Source: Spirochaetaceae bacterium (lineage in GTDB: Bacteria > Spirochaetota > Leptospiria > Leptospirales > Leptonemataceae). Taken from it: 64,000 bases of DNA. Positions 1 through 8,368 of this stretch are shown here, piece by piece. The position numbers and the translations under genes were made by a program. Where the stretch lies: positions 62,001-126,000 of the forward strand of contig PBUB01000014.1 in the NCBI GenBank assembly GCA_002729885.1, read 5' to 3'. The notes under the pieces are model-generated. The model worked only from the letters and a program-made list of their open reading frames with translations, searched no databases and was not told the origin of the DNA. Position 1 is the stretch's first letter, and each line of letters starts with the position of its first letter.

Positions 1-78
1 AACTCCAGGCAACAGTCGGAATTCTACCGCATTACAGAAGCGCTTTTCAAGGAAGCCATCGAGGAGCCAATCGCATAG
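1..78 (+). CDS. C-terminal end of an unidentified protein (partial)
   Basis: From base 1 an open frame runs for 25 codons to a TAG at 76-78 and reads ...QQSEFYRITEALFKEAIEEPIA. The 5' end lies outside the window. The residues look like an amphipathic C-terminal helix, and codon choice resembles neighbouring genes. The family cannot be named from this fragment. The 129 bases between its stop and the next gene hold no recognisable signal apart from two loosely similar ttaaatgcat words. Confidence 0.5.
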   Translation, partial: NSRQQSEFYRITEALFKEAIEEPIA

Positions 79-207
79 ACTGTAGGCTTCCCCTGGCGGG
101 AAAGACCTCTACGTGATTAAATGCATGACAATAGCCGGAGTCAGGGCTCCGCATTGCCTGCATCACAAGAGCGGGAAGCTATGTTTCGCGTTAAATGCAT
201 TATAAAG

Positions 208-1125
208 TCAAGGTTCTTCTACTAACTTCCAGAAATCATTCCAGTTGGCCTCGGACAGTACATGTCCTTCCCCCGGGTACACTTTATAAATTGGCTCCAC
301 TTTTGCATACATGCGAAAGAAATCCGCAGCCTGCGGTGCCTGCTGTTTTACCCTGGGAACATCATTTTCGCCAACAGCGAAAAAGAGAATCTTGCTTCGT
401 ACCAATCTATTCCAGGTTTCCTGATATTCCTCCACAAATGGATTCATATCAACATAGCCTTCATAGTAGTTTCCCTTGAAGCTTGCAAATCCTGCATAGT
501 CAAACAGGTTCATATCGAGGCCGCCCACCTGGCTGTAGTAATGTCTGATAACATCATCTTCGTCGATTTCGAATTCATACGAGTACAGCGAAATGGCTTG
601 ATCCCCAAATTGGTTCAGGCTGTTCAGAAAACTGAGAACGGCAACATAGCCGCCGGCAGAAAAACCCACCGGATAAGCTCTTTCTGGATCAAAAATGTCT
701 TCGTCTTTCAATTCATTCAGAACAAGATTTACTGCCAGCCTGGAATCATTCGCTCCACGAACATCTCCGTTCCCAAGAGACCACCAGTTCTGCGCGCTGA
801 CCAAAACAAACTTATACTTATCTGCCCTTGCAGTCATGTAGGCCACAGAATCCCGGTAATAATTTCGATCTCTGGTGTTTCCGTGATAAAACACTACCAC
901 CGGTCGGTCCTTTCCGGCCACACCTTCCGGAACATATACCATTAATTGTACAGCTCCGGGGGCCTGGGAGTAACCGGAGAATCGGACTGCTAAGTCATAT
1001 TGTCCCGACTTTCCTTCCTGCAGACCTGAAGGAATAGAAACAGTCTGAGCACGGGCCGGGCTGGAAAGCACCCAGGCCGCTGACAGGACCAATATCGCTA
1101 CAGAGATTCGATTTCTTTTTTTCAT
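208..1125 (-). CDS. Secreted alpha/beta-hydrolase (esterase/depolymerase-like)
   Basis: The protein is 305 aa. The start is the ATG at 1125, because a GGAGG ribosome site lies six bases upstream; a TTG at 1137 would place that site inside the gene. Residues 1-26 form a Sec signal peptide (basic MKKRNR, hydrophobic core, APARAQ-like cleavage region), so the enzyme should act in the periplasm or outside. The alpha/beta-hydrolase triad is visible as the nucleophile elbow GFSAGG, an Asp in GENDVPR and a His in GEGHV. The fold resembles secreted feruloyl-esterase/PHB-depolymerase-like enzymes; the substrate is unknown. It is transcribed alone. Confidence 0.75.
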   Translation of the reverse strand: MKKRNRISVAILVLSAAWVLSSPARAQTVSIPSGLQEGKSGQYDLAVRFSGYSQAPGAVQLMVYVPEGVAGKDRPVVVFYHGNTRDRNYYRDSVAYMTARADKYKFVLVSAQNWWSLGNGDVRGANDSRLAVNLVLNELKDEDIFDPERAYPVGFSAGGYVAVLSFLNSLNQFGDQAISLYSYEFEIDEDDVIRHYYSQVGGLDMNLFDYAGFASFKGNYYEGYVDMNPFVEEYQETWNRLVRSKILFFAVGENDVPRVKQQAPQAADFFRMYAKVEPIYKVYPGEGHVLSEANWNDFWKLVEEP

Positions 1126-1204
1126 TATGGCCTCCAATCATAGGACGCGAAAAATAATTCTTCCGCGCTAAAAAGCGGAGGCCCGGGCAGAATGCACCCG
1201 GCCT

Positions 1205-2374
1205 TTATTCTTCGATTCGTGCGGGTTCTTCTTTCGGGATAGCCGATTCTGGAGTCATTCTCTGCACCAGATCGTTCACCATGTTCGCAGTAAGAAAGCG
1301 CAACTGTCGGCCGGCTGTGGACTCCTTGATCTGCAGCGAGTTTTCGCTTCTCCAGACGATGAGATCCATGTTATTTACAGACTCCAGACGATCCAGGGAT
1401 TGCTGATCTGCGTATACCACAGATCCAGTGTAAGGGTCCACCAGACGCAGGTTTACCGATGCGCTGATCCGGAGTTCCAGATCCTCGGTACCCAGTCCGA
1501 GCTCCCAGAATTTAGAATCCGAAGGCAAATAGATGGCCAGACGAAGCAAAGTATGCAGAATAAAGGCTCTGGTATCATCATCTTTAACTACAAATGCTGC
1601 GATCAATAACAGAGCCCAGAGAGGCACCTTCCAGTACTCAACATCCTTTTTGACTTCAAAGTCTGTAATTTCGGCGAACAGAAGATAATCCACTCCCTTT
1701 GATTTAAGCTCTTCTTTCTGTGGCACACCGGCCTGACCTGTAGTGGAAAATGCAGCAGGACTCAGAACTTCAAATCGATTGGTCTGCACCATATTGGAGA
1801 TGAGCACCTCTTTCAGAATCTCCCCTCCATCCATGGTAGGCACTGTTTCGCTGTCTATAATCGTTACCTGACTGGCCTCCGGGGTAGGTTCGCCGCCGGA
1901 CTCTCCAGGAATCAAAAGTCCAGATGCGACTTGCTTTTCTGGCTCAAAGAGGCTGGATGGCAGGTTTGTTTCCTGGAATTTGGAAACATATTCTTCGCCT
2001 TTGGTGTTGGGAACTACCTTGCTGGCATTGGATTTTACCCCTTCAGCATCTTCGTCCGTATCGCCTGAGTATAGATCAAAGCTGGAATCCGGAGCGGGGC
2101 TTTCGGTTCTGGAGAATGGATCTGGATCGGATTTTTTGGTAGTGTGGATCAGTCCATTGTGTTGCTCGTCCGAGATAAAGTTCAGACGTTGCATGTTGGC
2201 AGAGTTCTTGAACGCTACCGGAAGTATGCGAAGCTTTCGCGTATCCCGGGGAAGCTGGTTTATCTCCGGTCCCTGTAGCTGCTCAAAAGACTGAAATGTG
2301 CTACAACTTACAAGACTTCCAATGAGAAGTAGCGCCACGGACTGGCGCAGTAGCTTACTTCCTATACTTACCAT
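1205..2374 (-). CDS. CsgG/GNA1162-like lipoprotein, second gene of pair
   Basis: The 389-aa protein begins with a lipoprotein signal ending in a SLVSC lipobox. A low-complexity acidic/Ser/Pro stretch fills roughly residues 75-180. The C-terminal half has the pattern of CsgG-type nucleotide-fold lipoproteins: LKEVLISNMVQTNRFEVLS, GVDYLLFAEITDFEV and a final amphipathic segment with RLVDPYTGSVVYAD. A central hydrophobic stretch (VPLWALLLIAAFVV) is unusual for the family. The ATG at 2374 is preferred over a TTG at 2383; it overlaps the upstream gene by 20 bases, indicating translational coupling. The likely role is an outer-membrane or periplasmic assembly factor; this is inference from fold. 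Confidence 0.6.
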   Translation of the reverse strand: MVSIGSKLLRQSVALLLIGSLVSCSTFQSFEQLQGPEINQLPRDTRKLRILPVAFKNSANMQRLNFISDEQHNGLIHTTKKSDPDPFSRTESPAPDSSFDLYSGDTDEDAEGVKSNASKVVPNTKGEEYVSKFQETNLPSSLFEPEKQVASGLLIPGESGGEPTPEASQVTIIDSETVPTMDGGEILKEVLISNMVQTNRFEVLSPAAFSTTGQAGVPQKEELKSKGVDYLLFAEITDFEVKKDVEYWKVPLWALLLIAAFVVKDDDTRAFILHTLLRLAIYLPSDSKFWELGLGTEDLELRISASVNLRLVDPYTGSVVYADQQSLDRLESVNNMDLIVWRSENSLQIKESTAGRQLRFLTANMVNDLVQRMTPESAIPKEEPARIEE

Positions 2375-3029
2375 TCTGGACAATTCTCAGGATGAGATCC
2401 GCCATCGCATATCGCAGCAACTTTCCTCCGCTGGACTGGAGAATATCTGTACTTGCGCCGCTATAAGAGAACAGAACCCCCGCTGCTTTGGAAGTGTCTG
2501 TGCGGCGGTTTTCTACAGCGCCGGCGTCCAGGATGGAAGCTGAGTCAATATCTGTAACCCGATAATCAATACCGGTCTCTACAATGTATTCTTCCTTCTG
2601 GTAGGAACCCAGTAACCCGAAAAGCAGGCAGAACCCGGATTCATTCTTACGAACCTCAAAATTTGTAAGTGTTCCGGTGAGCACGATGTCCGCTCCAAAC
2701 TTTTCTTTGAGCTTTTGGAGATTCTCAGGACTCAGGTCCTTCTGGCTGCCCACTATGTTTTCCACAAATCCCGGCTCAATAACTTCGAAATAGCCGGTCT
2801 GAAGAAGCATGGTCGTGAGCTGAGCTGTGGCAGGTTTAACCAGAAAAGACTTCCCGGTTGCATCCCGGAATGGTACCAGAGCCACCTTGACTTTCTCCGT
2901 TCCTACCGGCGCCCGGGGAAGATCGATCTTCTCGGTAGTATTCTCATACTGCGTGGGCTGAGGGGACATACACTGAGCAAAGGTCAGCGCAAAAACGGAT
3001 AGCAATACACCAAAGCGAATTCGTATCAT
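2355..3029 (-). CDS. CsgG-family lipoprotein
   Basis: The 224-aa protein has a short lipoprotein signal (FALTFAQC, Cys near 19) and then a full CsgG-like core: VKVALVPFRDATG at the first strand, LTTMLLQTGYFEVIEPG, GADIVLTGTLTNFEV and DSASILDAGAVENRRTD. In CsgG-family proteins this core forms oligomeric secretion channels or periplasmic scaffolds. It is the first gene of a two-gene unit with the lipoprotein at 1205-2374, which repeats the same domain architecture, so the two may form a hetero-oligomer. No curli subunit gene is present nearby, so curli export itself is not supported. Confidence 0.7.
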   Translation of the reverse strand: MIRIRFGVLLSVFALTFAQCMSPQPTQYENTTEKIDLPRAPVGTEKVKVALVPFRDATGKSFLVKPATAQLTTMLLQTGYFEVIEPGFVENIVGSQKDLSPENLQKLKEKFGADIVLTGTLTNFEVRKNESGFCLLFGLLGSYQKEEYIVETGIDYRVTDIDSASILDAGAVENRRTDTSKAAGVLFSYSGASTDILQSSGGKLLRYAMADLILRIVQNGKYRK

Positions 3030-3118
3030 GGCATATAATAGATGCTTTCCGGGAAGGCTCTGTTCAAGCTTTTTTAAAAGAAATTGAGGAATTCCGAGCG
3101 GTATGAACGGTGTAACCG

Positions 3119-3904
3119 GTGAAGATCAAAATTACTCATATAGATACTGCCTGCTGCCTCATTGAAGCCGGCGGACTGCGCATCCTTACGGATCCGGTGT
3201 TCGATGCTCCGGGAAAAATCTATCACCATGGCTGGGGCGCATTCTCCAGAAAGACATCACAGCCGGCCCTGCAACCGGACGAACTGGGCCATCTGGATCT
3301 AATCCTATTAAGTCATCATCAGCATAAAGATAACCTGGACAAGACCGGTGCCACTGTGCTTGACCGGGCCAGCAAGATCTTCTCTACCCGGGCTGCGAGT
3401 CGGGCGCTAGAAAACTGCCATGGCCTGGCTCCTTTTGAAAAGGCGGAGTTCTCCGCATCCGAGGGAGAGCTTGAAATCACAGGAACTCCCTGCAGGCATC
3501 ATCCAGCATTTCTTCCGGGCTTTCTCTCCGGACCCGTAACCGGTTTTCTATTGAAATGGCCTGCCTGCCAGAAGTATCTCTATATCTCCGGAGACACTGT
3601 CTTCTACCCGCCTCTGCAACGCATTGCCCGCGATTATTCCGTAGGGATTGCCATTTTACACGTAGGCCGGGCCTCCTTTCCGTATCTAACCGGCTGGGGA
3701 AAATATACCATGGATAGCTCCGATTACATCAAGTGTGTTCAGATGTTACATCCAGATGTAGCCATTCCCATTCATAACGGCGGATGGACTCACTTTAAGG
3801 AAGATAACCTGGGCCTGTCCCGATCCATGGATCATCATCCGGCTGTGAAGTCGGTGACGGCCATTCCCGGAGCGGGGGTCCCCAGGGAATTTGAACTACT
3901 GTAG
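3119..3904 (+). CDS. Metallo-beta-lactamase-fold hydrolase (UlaG-like)
   Basis: The protein is 261 aa and starts at GTG 3119. The N-terminal pattern ITHIDTACCLIEAGGLRILTD and the metal motif SHHQHKDNLD identify an MBL-fold hydrolase of the UlaG / N-acyl-PE-phospholipase-like group. The motif ends DN rather than the usual DH; this variant also occurs in a subgroup of the family. Later metal-ligand regions are YISGDTVFY (Asp) and PIHNGGWTHF (His). No signal peptide is seen, so it is probably cytoplasmic. The substrate cannot be deduced. The SDR reductase starts 52 bases downstream on the same strand, so the two may be co-transcribed. Confidence 0.7.
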   Translation: MKIKITHIDTACCLIEAGGLRILTDPVFDAPGKIYHHGWGAFSRKTSQPALQPDELGHLDLILLSHHQHKDNLDKTGATVLDRASKIFSTRAASRALENCHGLAPFEKAEFSASEGELEITGTPCRHHPAFLPGFLSGPVTGFLLKWPACQKYLYISGDTVFYPPLQRIARDYSVGIAILHVGRASFPYLTGWGKYTMDSSDYIKCVQMLHPDVAIPIHNGGWTHFKEDNLGLSRSMDHHPAVKSVTAIPGAGVPREFELL

Positions 3905-3956
3905 GGATCTGGAATAAGTCTGGCCATCATCAGGGGCCACTTCTTACCCTGCAGGA

Positions 3957-4994
3957 ATGGGAAAAACTGTACTGGTCACCGGCGGATCCGGATATATTGC
4001 CTCATGGATCGTGAAATATCTTCTGGAGGAAGGCCATAACGTTCATGCCACTGTTCGCAGCCTGAAATCCGAGGATAAGGTTGCCCATCTCCGAGGACTG
4101 GAAAAACTTCCGGGATCCCTGACCCTATTCGAAGCTGATCTACTTTCGGAAGGATCTTTCGACCAGGCCATGAAAGGCTGCGAAATCGTAATGCACACTG
4201 CCTCCCCGTTCTTTATCAAGGGACTGAAGGACGCTCAAAAGCAGCTCATTGATCCTGCACTGAAGGGCACTCGAAATGTCCTGGAAACAGTGAATCGACA
4301 TCCAGAAGTAAAACGAGTGGTGTTAACTTCCAGTGTTGCAGCGATTATGGGAGATAACGTGGATGCTCTGGCCAAAGATAATCAGACCATGGATGAAAAC
4401 GACTGGAATCGTTCCAGTAGCCTGGATCATCAGCCCTATTCCTATTCAAAAACCGTAGCCGAAGAAGAAGCATGGAGGATTGCGAAATCCCAGGATCACT
4501 GGAAACTGGTGGTCATCAATCCAGCATTTGTGATGGGTCCGTCCCTATCGAAGCGAATGGACGGAACCAGCGTTCAATTCGTCCGGGATCTGGTGGGTGG
4601 CCCCTTAAAATCTGGAGTGCCGGATCTTACCTTTGGCATTGTGGATGTCCGGGATGTGGCCCGAGCTCATGTCCTGGCAGCCTTCAAGGAAGACGCCTCC
4701 GGAAGACATATCCTCTGCGCCGACACAAAAACCTTTGTAGAGCTGGCGGATCTTTTGCGAGAGCGCTATGGAAAGACATTGCCCCTTCCCCGGGGACAAC
4801 TTCCAGGGTTTATGGTTTATTTGATAGGACCGTTCTTTGGACTATCCTGGGGTTTTTTGAAGAAGAACCTGGGAGTGCGCTACAACCTGGATCATTCCAG
4901 AAGTATTGAAGATCTGGGAATCGCGTACCGCCCCATCGCAGACACTTTGTGCGATCACGTAGATCAATTGAAGGAAGCGGGCATCGTAGGCTGA
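3957..4994 (+). CDS. NAD(P)-dependent extended SDR (dihydroflavonol-4-reductase-like)
   Basis: The 345-aa protein opens with a Rossmann dinucleotide motif (TVLVTGGSGYIASWIVKYLL, GxxGxxA), then the expected Asp/His loop (FEADLL, VMHTASPF) and the catalytic YxxxK as YSYSK near residue 161-165, with the Ser of VVLTSSVAA before it. This order is that of extended SDRs of the dihydroflavonol reductase / cinnamoyl-CoA reductase group, which reduce carbonyls or aldehydes. The C-terminal 80 residues contain a hydrophobic segment (FMVYLIGPFFGLSWGF) that may associate with the membrane. The natural substrate is unknown. Confidence 0.75.
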   Translation: MGKTVLVTGGSGYIASWIVKYLLEEGHNVHATVRSLKSEDKVAHLRGLEKLPGSLTLFEADLLSEGSFDQAMKGCEIVMHTASPFFIKGLKDAQKQLIDPALKGTRNVLETVNRHPEVKRVVLTSSVAAIMGDNVDALAKDNQTMDENDWNRSSSLDHQPYSYSKTVAEEEAWRIAKSQDHWKLVVINPAFVMGPSLSKRMDGTSVQFVRDLVGGPLKSGVPDLTFGIVDVRDVARAHVLAAFKEDASGRHILCADTKTFVELADLLRERYGKTLPLPRGQLPGFMVYLIGPFFGLSWGFLKKNLGVRYNLDHSRSIEDLGIAYRPIADTLCDHVDQLKEAGIVG

Positions 4995-5065
4995 TGGTTT
5001 CAGCTCCGGGCGCCTGGAATACCTCAATAGGCCGTGTTCTACAGGTAGTCACTGCAACGGATAGC

Positions 5066-5090
5066 CCGGTCAATTGACCGGTATTGTTTT
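5066..5090 (+). terminator. Palindrome followed by T-rich tract
   Basis: A perfect 16-base palindrome (CCGGTCAATTGACCGG, 5066-5081) can fold as a 6-bp stem with an AATT loop and is followed by TATTGTTTT. It lies between the convergent genes ending at 4994 and 5174, so it is a plausible intrinsic terminator for the + strand gene. Confidence 0.5.
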
Positions 5091-5173
5091 CGTCCCAATT
5101 TTCAAGGCTGATTGGGCCTCCAGGCCAACCAGCGTGGTCTGTGGTAAATTCGTCCCATCATCCTGAATAGACA

Positions 5174-5752
5174 CTACCAGCTCAATCCTCCCAGCAATCG
5201 CACAGCCAGATAGGCCATCTTTCGCTTCATCGGTGATACTCCGGCCTCTCGCATCATGCGACCAAACAGGCGATCGCAATCCTTGCGTTTCCATTCCCCG
5301 ATGGCGCTTTGCCAGGCAAAGTCATCCAGGCAGAACTGATGGCTGCCCTCCGGTAAGGCACCCTGCCAGCGATAGATCCAGTCATGTACGGCAGCAGCCG
5401 CTCGAAGCAAACCATCCGGACGAATTCCCGTTAACGACCAGGCCAGTCTTGGAACACTGGCTCCATCGTAGGTGAAGCCAGATGGAACGCAGATCTTATT
5501 GTAGAGGCAGATCATTCTTCTGGGTGACTGATTCCTGGGTTCCGCCGAATTCGCAGACTTTCCGGGAGAACTTTTTTTCATTCTCCTGGCTTTCTTTACA
5601 GCAGGAGGATACAATGCACGATCCAGGTCAGGCTCCTGACCGGGATCTATTTGATAAACCCAGCCATATTCGTAATCCTGCACCAGTCTATAGAGATCAT
5701 CATCCACGGGTACATTTACGGGCTGACTCAATTCAGTAACGTTACATGTCAT
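5174..5752 (-). CDS. DUF1353-family protein
   Basis: The 192-aa protein contains the DUF1353 core: FTYDGASVPRLAWSLTG, then a hydrophobic AAAAVHDWIYRWQ with conserved His-Asp-Trp, and DDFAWQSAIGEW. DUF1353 occurs in phage tail regions and also in chromosomal genes; its function is not established. Here the family core sits in the C-terminal 120 residues after a polar, basic linker (residues 45-75, rich in Lys and Ser). No phage gene lies nearby, so this is not evidence of a prophage. The start is the ATG at 5752. Confidence 0.65.
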   Translation of the reverse strand: MTCNVTELSQPVNVPVDDDLYRLVQDYEYGWVYQIDPGQEPDLDRALYPPAVKKARRMKKSSPGKSANSAEPRNQSPRRMICLYNKICVPSGFTYDGASVPRLAWSLTGIRPDGLLRAAAAVHDWIYRWQGALPEGSHQFCLDDFAWQSAIGEWKRKDCDRLFGRMMREAGVSPMKRKMAYLAVRLLGGLSW

Positions 5753-5967
5753 TCCCCGGCCTGGCGAATTCAGTTCATTTTCTCAAGTCATTTTCTGTAC
5801 CGTGGTAGATGTAGCCGTCCCGCTGCTAACGTATCTCATTCTCAAAGTTTTTACCTGAAAATTGCCGCATACCCCCATAGGGTTCCGTCCAATAGAATAG
5901 AAAGCGAAGAGCAAACAGATCAACAGCAGAGCCATCGGCTCTCTGAAGCTCAATCCAGGAGAAAACA

Positions 5968-6369
5968 ATGAAACAATTCAAGCGAATTCTACTACTGGGT
6001 GTACTGTTGCTGCCGGTAGCGTTGCTGGCAAGAGACGTAAAGGTACTTCTGGGAACGAATCAGGGCAACCTGTGTGCTTCAAGCACCGGGCCTGCCTATC
6101 TGGAAAACATAAACATACCCATGGACACCTATTTTCAGGGAATGGAGGGCGGAAACTGGGTACGAAATGGCAAATGGAAGGCCCTGGCCGTCATTCATGA
6201 AGGCGGTCGAGTAGTGAGTACCAGGGTAGTCTGGGAAGGATATCCCACTGCTTTCAAGCAGAATGGACGTATTCAACTGGGCACCGTTAAAGGAAACGAA
6301 TGCCTGGTAATTCACAGTCTTTCGCCAGCCAGTAACATGGCGTGGTTCTACAGGGTTCATCTGCCCTGA
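5968..6369 (+). CDS. Small secreted protein of unknown function
   Basis: The 133-aa protein starts at ATG 5968 behind a good ribosome site (AGGAG, about eight bases upstream). A signal peptide covers residues 1-21 (MKQFKRILLLGVLLLPVALL, cleavage near LLA-RD). The mature part, about 112 residues, is predicted to be mostly beta, with short aromatic and Gly patterns (GGNWVRNGKWKALAVIHEGG), and has two Cys that could form a disulfide. I do not recognise the family. It is followed directly by a strong hairpin terminator, so it is probably monocistronic. Confidence 0.6.
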   Translation: MKQFKRILLLGVLLLPVALLARDVKVLLGTNQGNLCASSTGPAYLENINIPMDTYFQGMEGGNWVRNGKWKALAVIHEGGRVVSTRVVWEGYPTAFKQNGRIQLGTVKGNECLVIHSLSPASNMAWFYRVHLP

Positions 6370-6377
6370 TTCCAGGT

Positions 6378-6418
6378 CCGGAATGGCATCCAGGTGCCAT
6401 TCCGGCACCACTTTTCCT
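6378..6418 (+). terminator. Intrinsic terminator after the 5968 gene
   Basis: An 11-bp perfect stem (6378-6388 CCGGAATGGCA pairing with 6395-6405 TGCCATTCCGG) closes a 6-base loop and is followed within six bases by CTTTTCCTT. It starts eight bases after the stop codon of the upstream gene. Confidence 0.7.
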
Positions 6419-6457
6419 TGCGCGATTTACAGTAATTTGTTCTAACGGTTCAGTCTT

Positions 6458-7480
6458 ATGCTGAATCCAGATTTCTGTAAAATGAACACAACCGGTCTCC
6501 TCATTGCAACGTTTGCAGCGGTCATTGCATTAAGTAGCAGGCCCATTTCCGCTACAGAAGAAGTGGGCCCAAATGATCTGCGCATTGGCCTTGGGCTCGG
6601 GCCCGCATTCCTTAATAGTCAATTTGAGCCCAGACTGCAGAGCGAATACCAGTTCGGCGGTGCCTTTTTCGGCGGATTCGGTCAGATGCCGGAGTGGAAT
6701 TACAGCAGCGCATCCGGCCAGAATCTGCGAATTGCCTATCTTCGAAATGAATGGCTCTTTGAACTGGATCAAAAATCAGAGTATTCCAGTATTGAATTTT
6801 CTTCCTATCTGCAGGGTACGTTTAACACCACCTCTGTAACCAGGAGCAGCAATCATTCGGGAGAGTACAGTCACAATCGCACAGGATTTCTTTTTGGCTG
6901 GGATGCCCTGCATCCAGGCCGCCACAGTCTGTACGTTCTCATTGGCTTTCGCTCAATCCGAGAGGAATTCCTGAACGAAAAGACTTCGATTACAGGGCTC
7001 AATGTTTCCGGCAGTGACTTCGTAATTGCTGGTGCCTCGCCCGAAAATCAATCCCTGGCCACGGCAGGCACAGTTTATCTTGGCCTGGATTTTACCTACC
7101 AGTTTGAATCTCCCTTCGCACTGCAATTTCGCCTAGGACTTGAATCCGGAACCGGGGACTGGGAGGAGACGGATATCCTTTATGGTCTGAACAATTCCTT
7201 CGAATACAGAAAGGAGATTGGCAGCACTGAGATTACTGGTTTGGAGCTAGATATTACTTTCAAGCATGAAATCAATCTGGACTGGACATTCTTTACAAGT
7301 CTGCAGACCTATCAATTGTCTCTGAGAACAAAAGAGGTTATCCCCTTGCTGGCGAACAGTACACCGCCTACCTCGGCTCAGATACTGCAAGATGTGGCTC
7401 TGACCTACGGCGGTGCAGAACATAGAGGCCGGGCCACCAGCCTGCTATTTGGATTTACCTACAGTTATCGTTTCTGGTAG
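6458..7480 (+). CDS. Predicted outer-membrane beta-barrel protein
   Basis: The protein is 340 aa. Residues 1-32 look like a signal peptide (lysine at 8, hydrophobic core, cleavage near PISA-TE). The mature chain is rich in alternating hydrophobic/polar segments with aromatic girdle residues (YVLIGFRSIREEF, VYLGLDFTYQF, LQFRLGLESG) and ends in SLLFGFTYSYRFW. A terminal Phe/Trp after alternating residues is the usual signature for insertion of outer-membrane barrels. No specific porin family is recognised. A start at ATG 6482 is possible but would remove the only positive charge of the signal peptide. No clear ribosome site precedes either start. Confidence 0.6.
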   Translation: MLNPDFCKMNTTGLLIATFAAVIALSSRPISATEEVGPNDLRIGLGLGPAFLNSQFEPRLQSEYQFGGAFFGGFGQMPEWNYSSASGQNLRIAYLRNEWLFELDQKSEYSSIEFSSYLQGTFNTTSVTRSSNHSGEYSHNRTGFLFGWDALHPGRHSLYVLIGFRSIREEFLNEKTSITGLNVSGSDFVIAGASPENQSLATAGTVYLGLDFTYQFESPFALQFRLGLESGTGDWEETDILYGLNNSFEYRKEIGSTEITGLELDITFKHEINLDWTFFTSLQTYQLSLRTKEVIPLLANSTPPTSAQILQDVALTYGGAEHRGRATSLLFGFTYSYRFW

Positions 7481-7658
7481 GACTCGGGGGCGTTGGACCT
7501 AAATTTGCTGTAGACCCAAGCAGCAGCTCTGCGCCAGAAAAAAGTTACGAAGCCAAGCCGGTCCGTGGAATATTTCCGGGCTTTCGAAATCTGGCTTGAG
7601 CATCGCTACTAGAAAAATCCTGCTTGAATCCCGGGCCAAGCAAGTTCCAATCAAGTCA

Positions 7659-8051
7659 ATGGAGAATTGGGGAAAGCCTTTTGTCACCGGTTTGATTAGC
7701 GGCAACGTCTGCGCATTTGCTATGATGATGGCACTCCTCGCAGGGGCCACCAGTGAATACTGGATTCTTCTGGCCGCATTGCCAGTGCTGCTGGTAATTC
7801 CGCAGCTTACGCTGGTATTATTCAATCGATGGACGGACCTGCCCCACCCTGCATGGTGGCATGGACTGGTTTATCTGGCTCTGGGTACACTGGCTTCTTT
7901 TCCTCTTTTCTTTTTGATGGCCTACATCGTAGAAGCGGCTTTCGACAATCGAATAACGCCTTTACTGTTCTGGTGTATTTACGGATTGAATGTGGGGTTA
8001 ATTGGCATGGTATTGCTCATCGCTTACCGGGCCATGTTTCTCCGCCGATAG
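7659..8051 (+). CDS. Small integral membrane protein, unknown
   Basis: The 130-aa protein has about four hydrophobic helices (residues roughly 8-32, 35-56, 70-95, 105-126), with the polar N-terminus MENWGKPF. It is a membrane protein of the inner membrane with no recognised family motif. The ATG at 7659 is chosen; the frame stays open upstream to a TTG at 7596, which would add a 21-residue basic segment not typical for the start of a membrane protein. It stands alone between a barrel-protein gene and a repeat tract. Confidence 0.5.
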   Translation: MENWGKPFVTGLISGNVCAFAMMMALLAGATSEYWILLAALPVLLVIPQLTLVLFNRWTDLPHPAWWHGLVYLALGTLASFPLFFLMAYIVEAAFDNRITPLLFWCIYGLNVGLIGMVLLIAYRAMFLRR

Positions 8052-8101
8052 CTACGCAGGGTTCAGACCAGTATCAGAAATAGGATTGAAATCGGTAACC
8101 G

Positions 8102-8129
8102 GTTTAGAAGCCAAGTCTGGCTTCTAAAC
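8102..8129. terminator. Perfect 12-bp hairpin between convergent genes
   Basis: GTTTAGAAGCCA (8102-8113) is exactly complementary to TGGCTTCTAAAC (8118-8129) around a 4-base loop. It lies 50 bases after the end of the + gene and upstream of the repeat tract. No T-run follows on either strand, so it may be a structured 3' end or a factor-dependent terminator rather than a classical one. Confidence 0.4.
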
Positions 8130-8130
8130 T

Positions 8131-8320
8131 TGATCTGATTGCGGGACTGCTATTTTCGCTCTATCCGACATATGATCTGAATCAGGAACTGGAAAATTAG
8201 CTTCCACACTTGAACTGGAATCGAAACTGCAACTCTAGCGTGATCTGGATTCGAAACTGAACTTTTAGCTCTATCCGCCAATTGATCTGGAAGCGCAACT
8301 GGAGTCTGTACTGCGCCGAT
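8131..8320. repeat. Degenerate tandem repeat, nominal 42-bp unit
   Basis: Five diverged copies begin with TGATCTG or TGAACTG at 8131, 8173, 8211, 8241 and 8283, giving spacings of 42, 38, 30 and 42. The shared core reads roughly TGATCTGGAATCGAAACTG, followed by an AACTTTTAGCTCTATCCGC-like half; the 30-base unit lacks that last block. Copies differ by substitutions and small deletions. The tract fills the space between convergent genes ending at 8051 and 8369. A reading frame across it exists on the minus strand but the 38-base step breaks the repeat phase, so it is not supported as coding. Confidence 0.6.
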
Positions 8321-8368
8321 GTCGATGACCGAGCTTGAAATTTGCCTGGCTCAAGATACAAGACCAAC

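Noticed and set aside
262..945. 227-codon + strand frame over the secreted hydrolase gene
   Set aside because: The minus strand has a signal peptide, catalytic triad and ribosome site; the + frame has none of these.
5174..5752. DUF1353 protein as evidence of a prophage
   Set aside because: No other phage gene, integrase or att-like repeat lies nearby; the domain also occurs in chromosomal genes.
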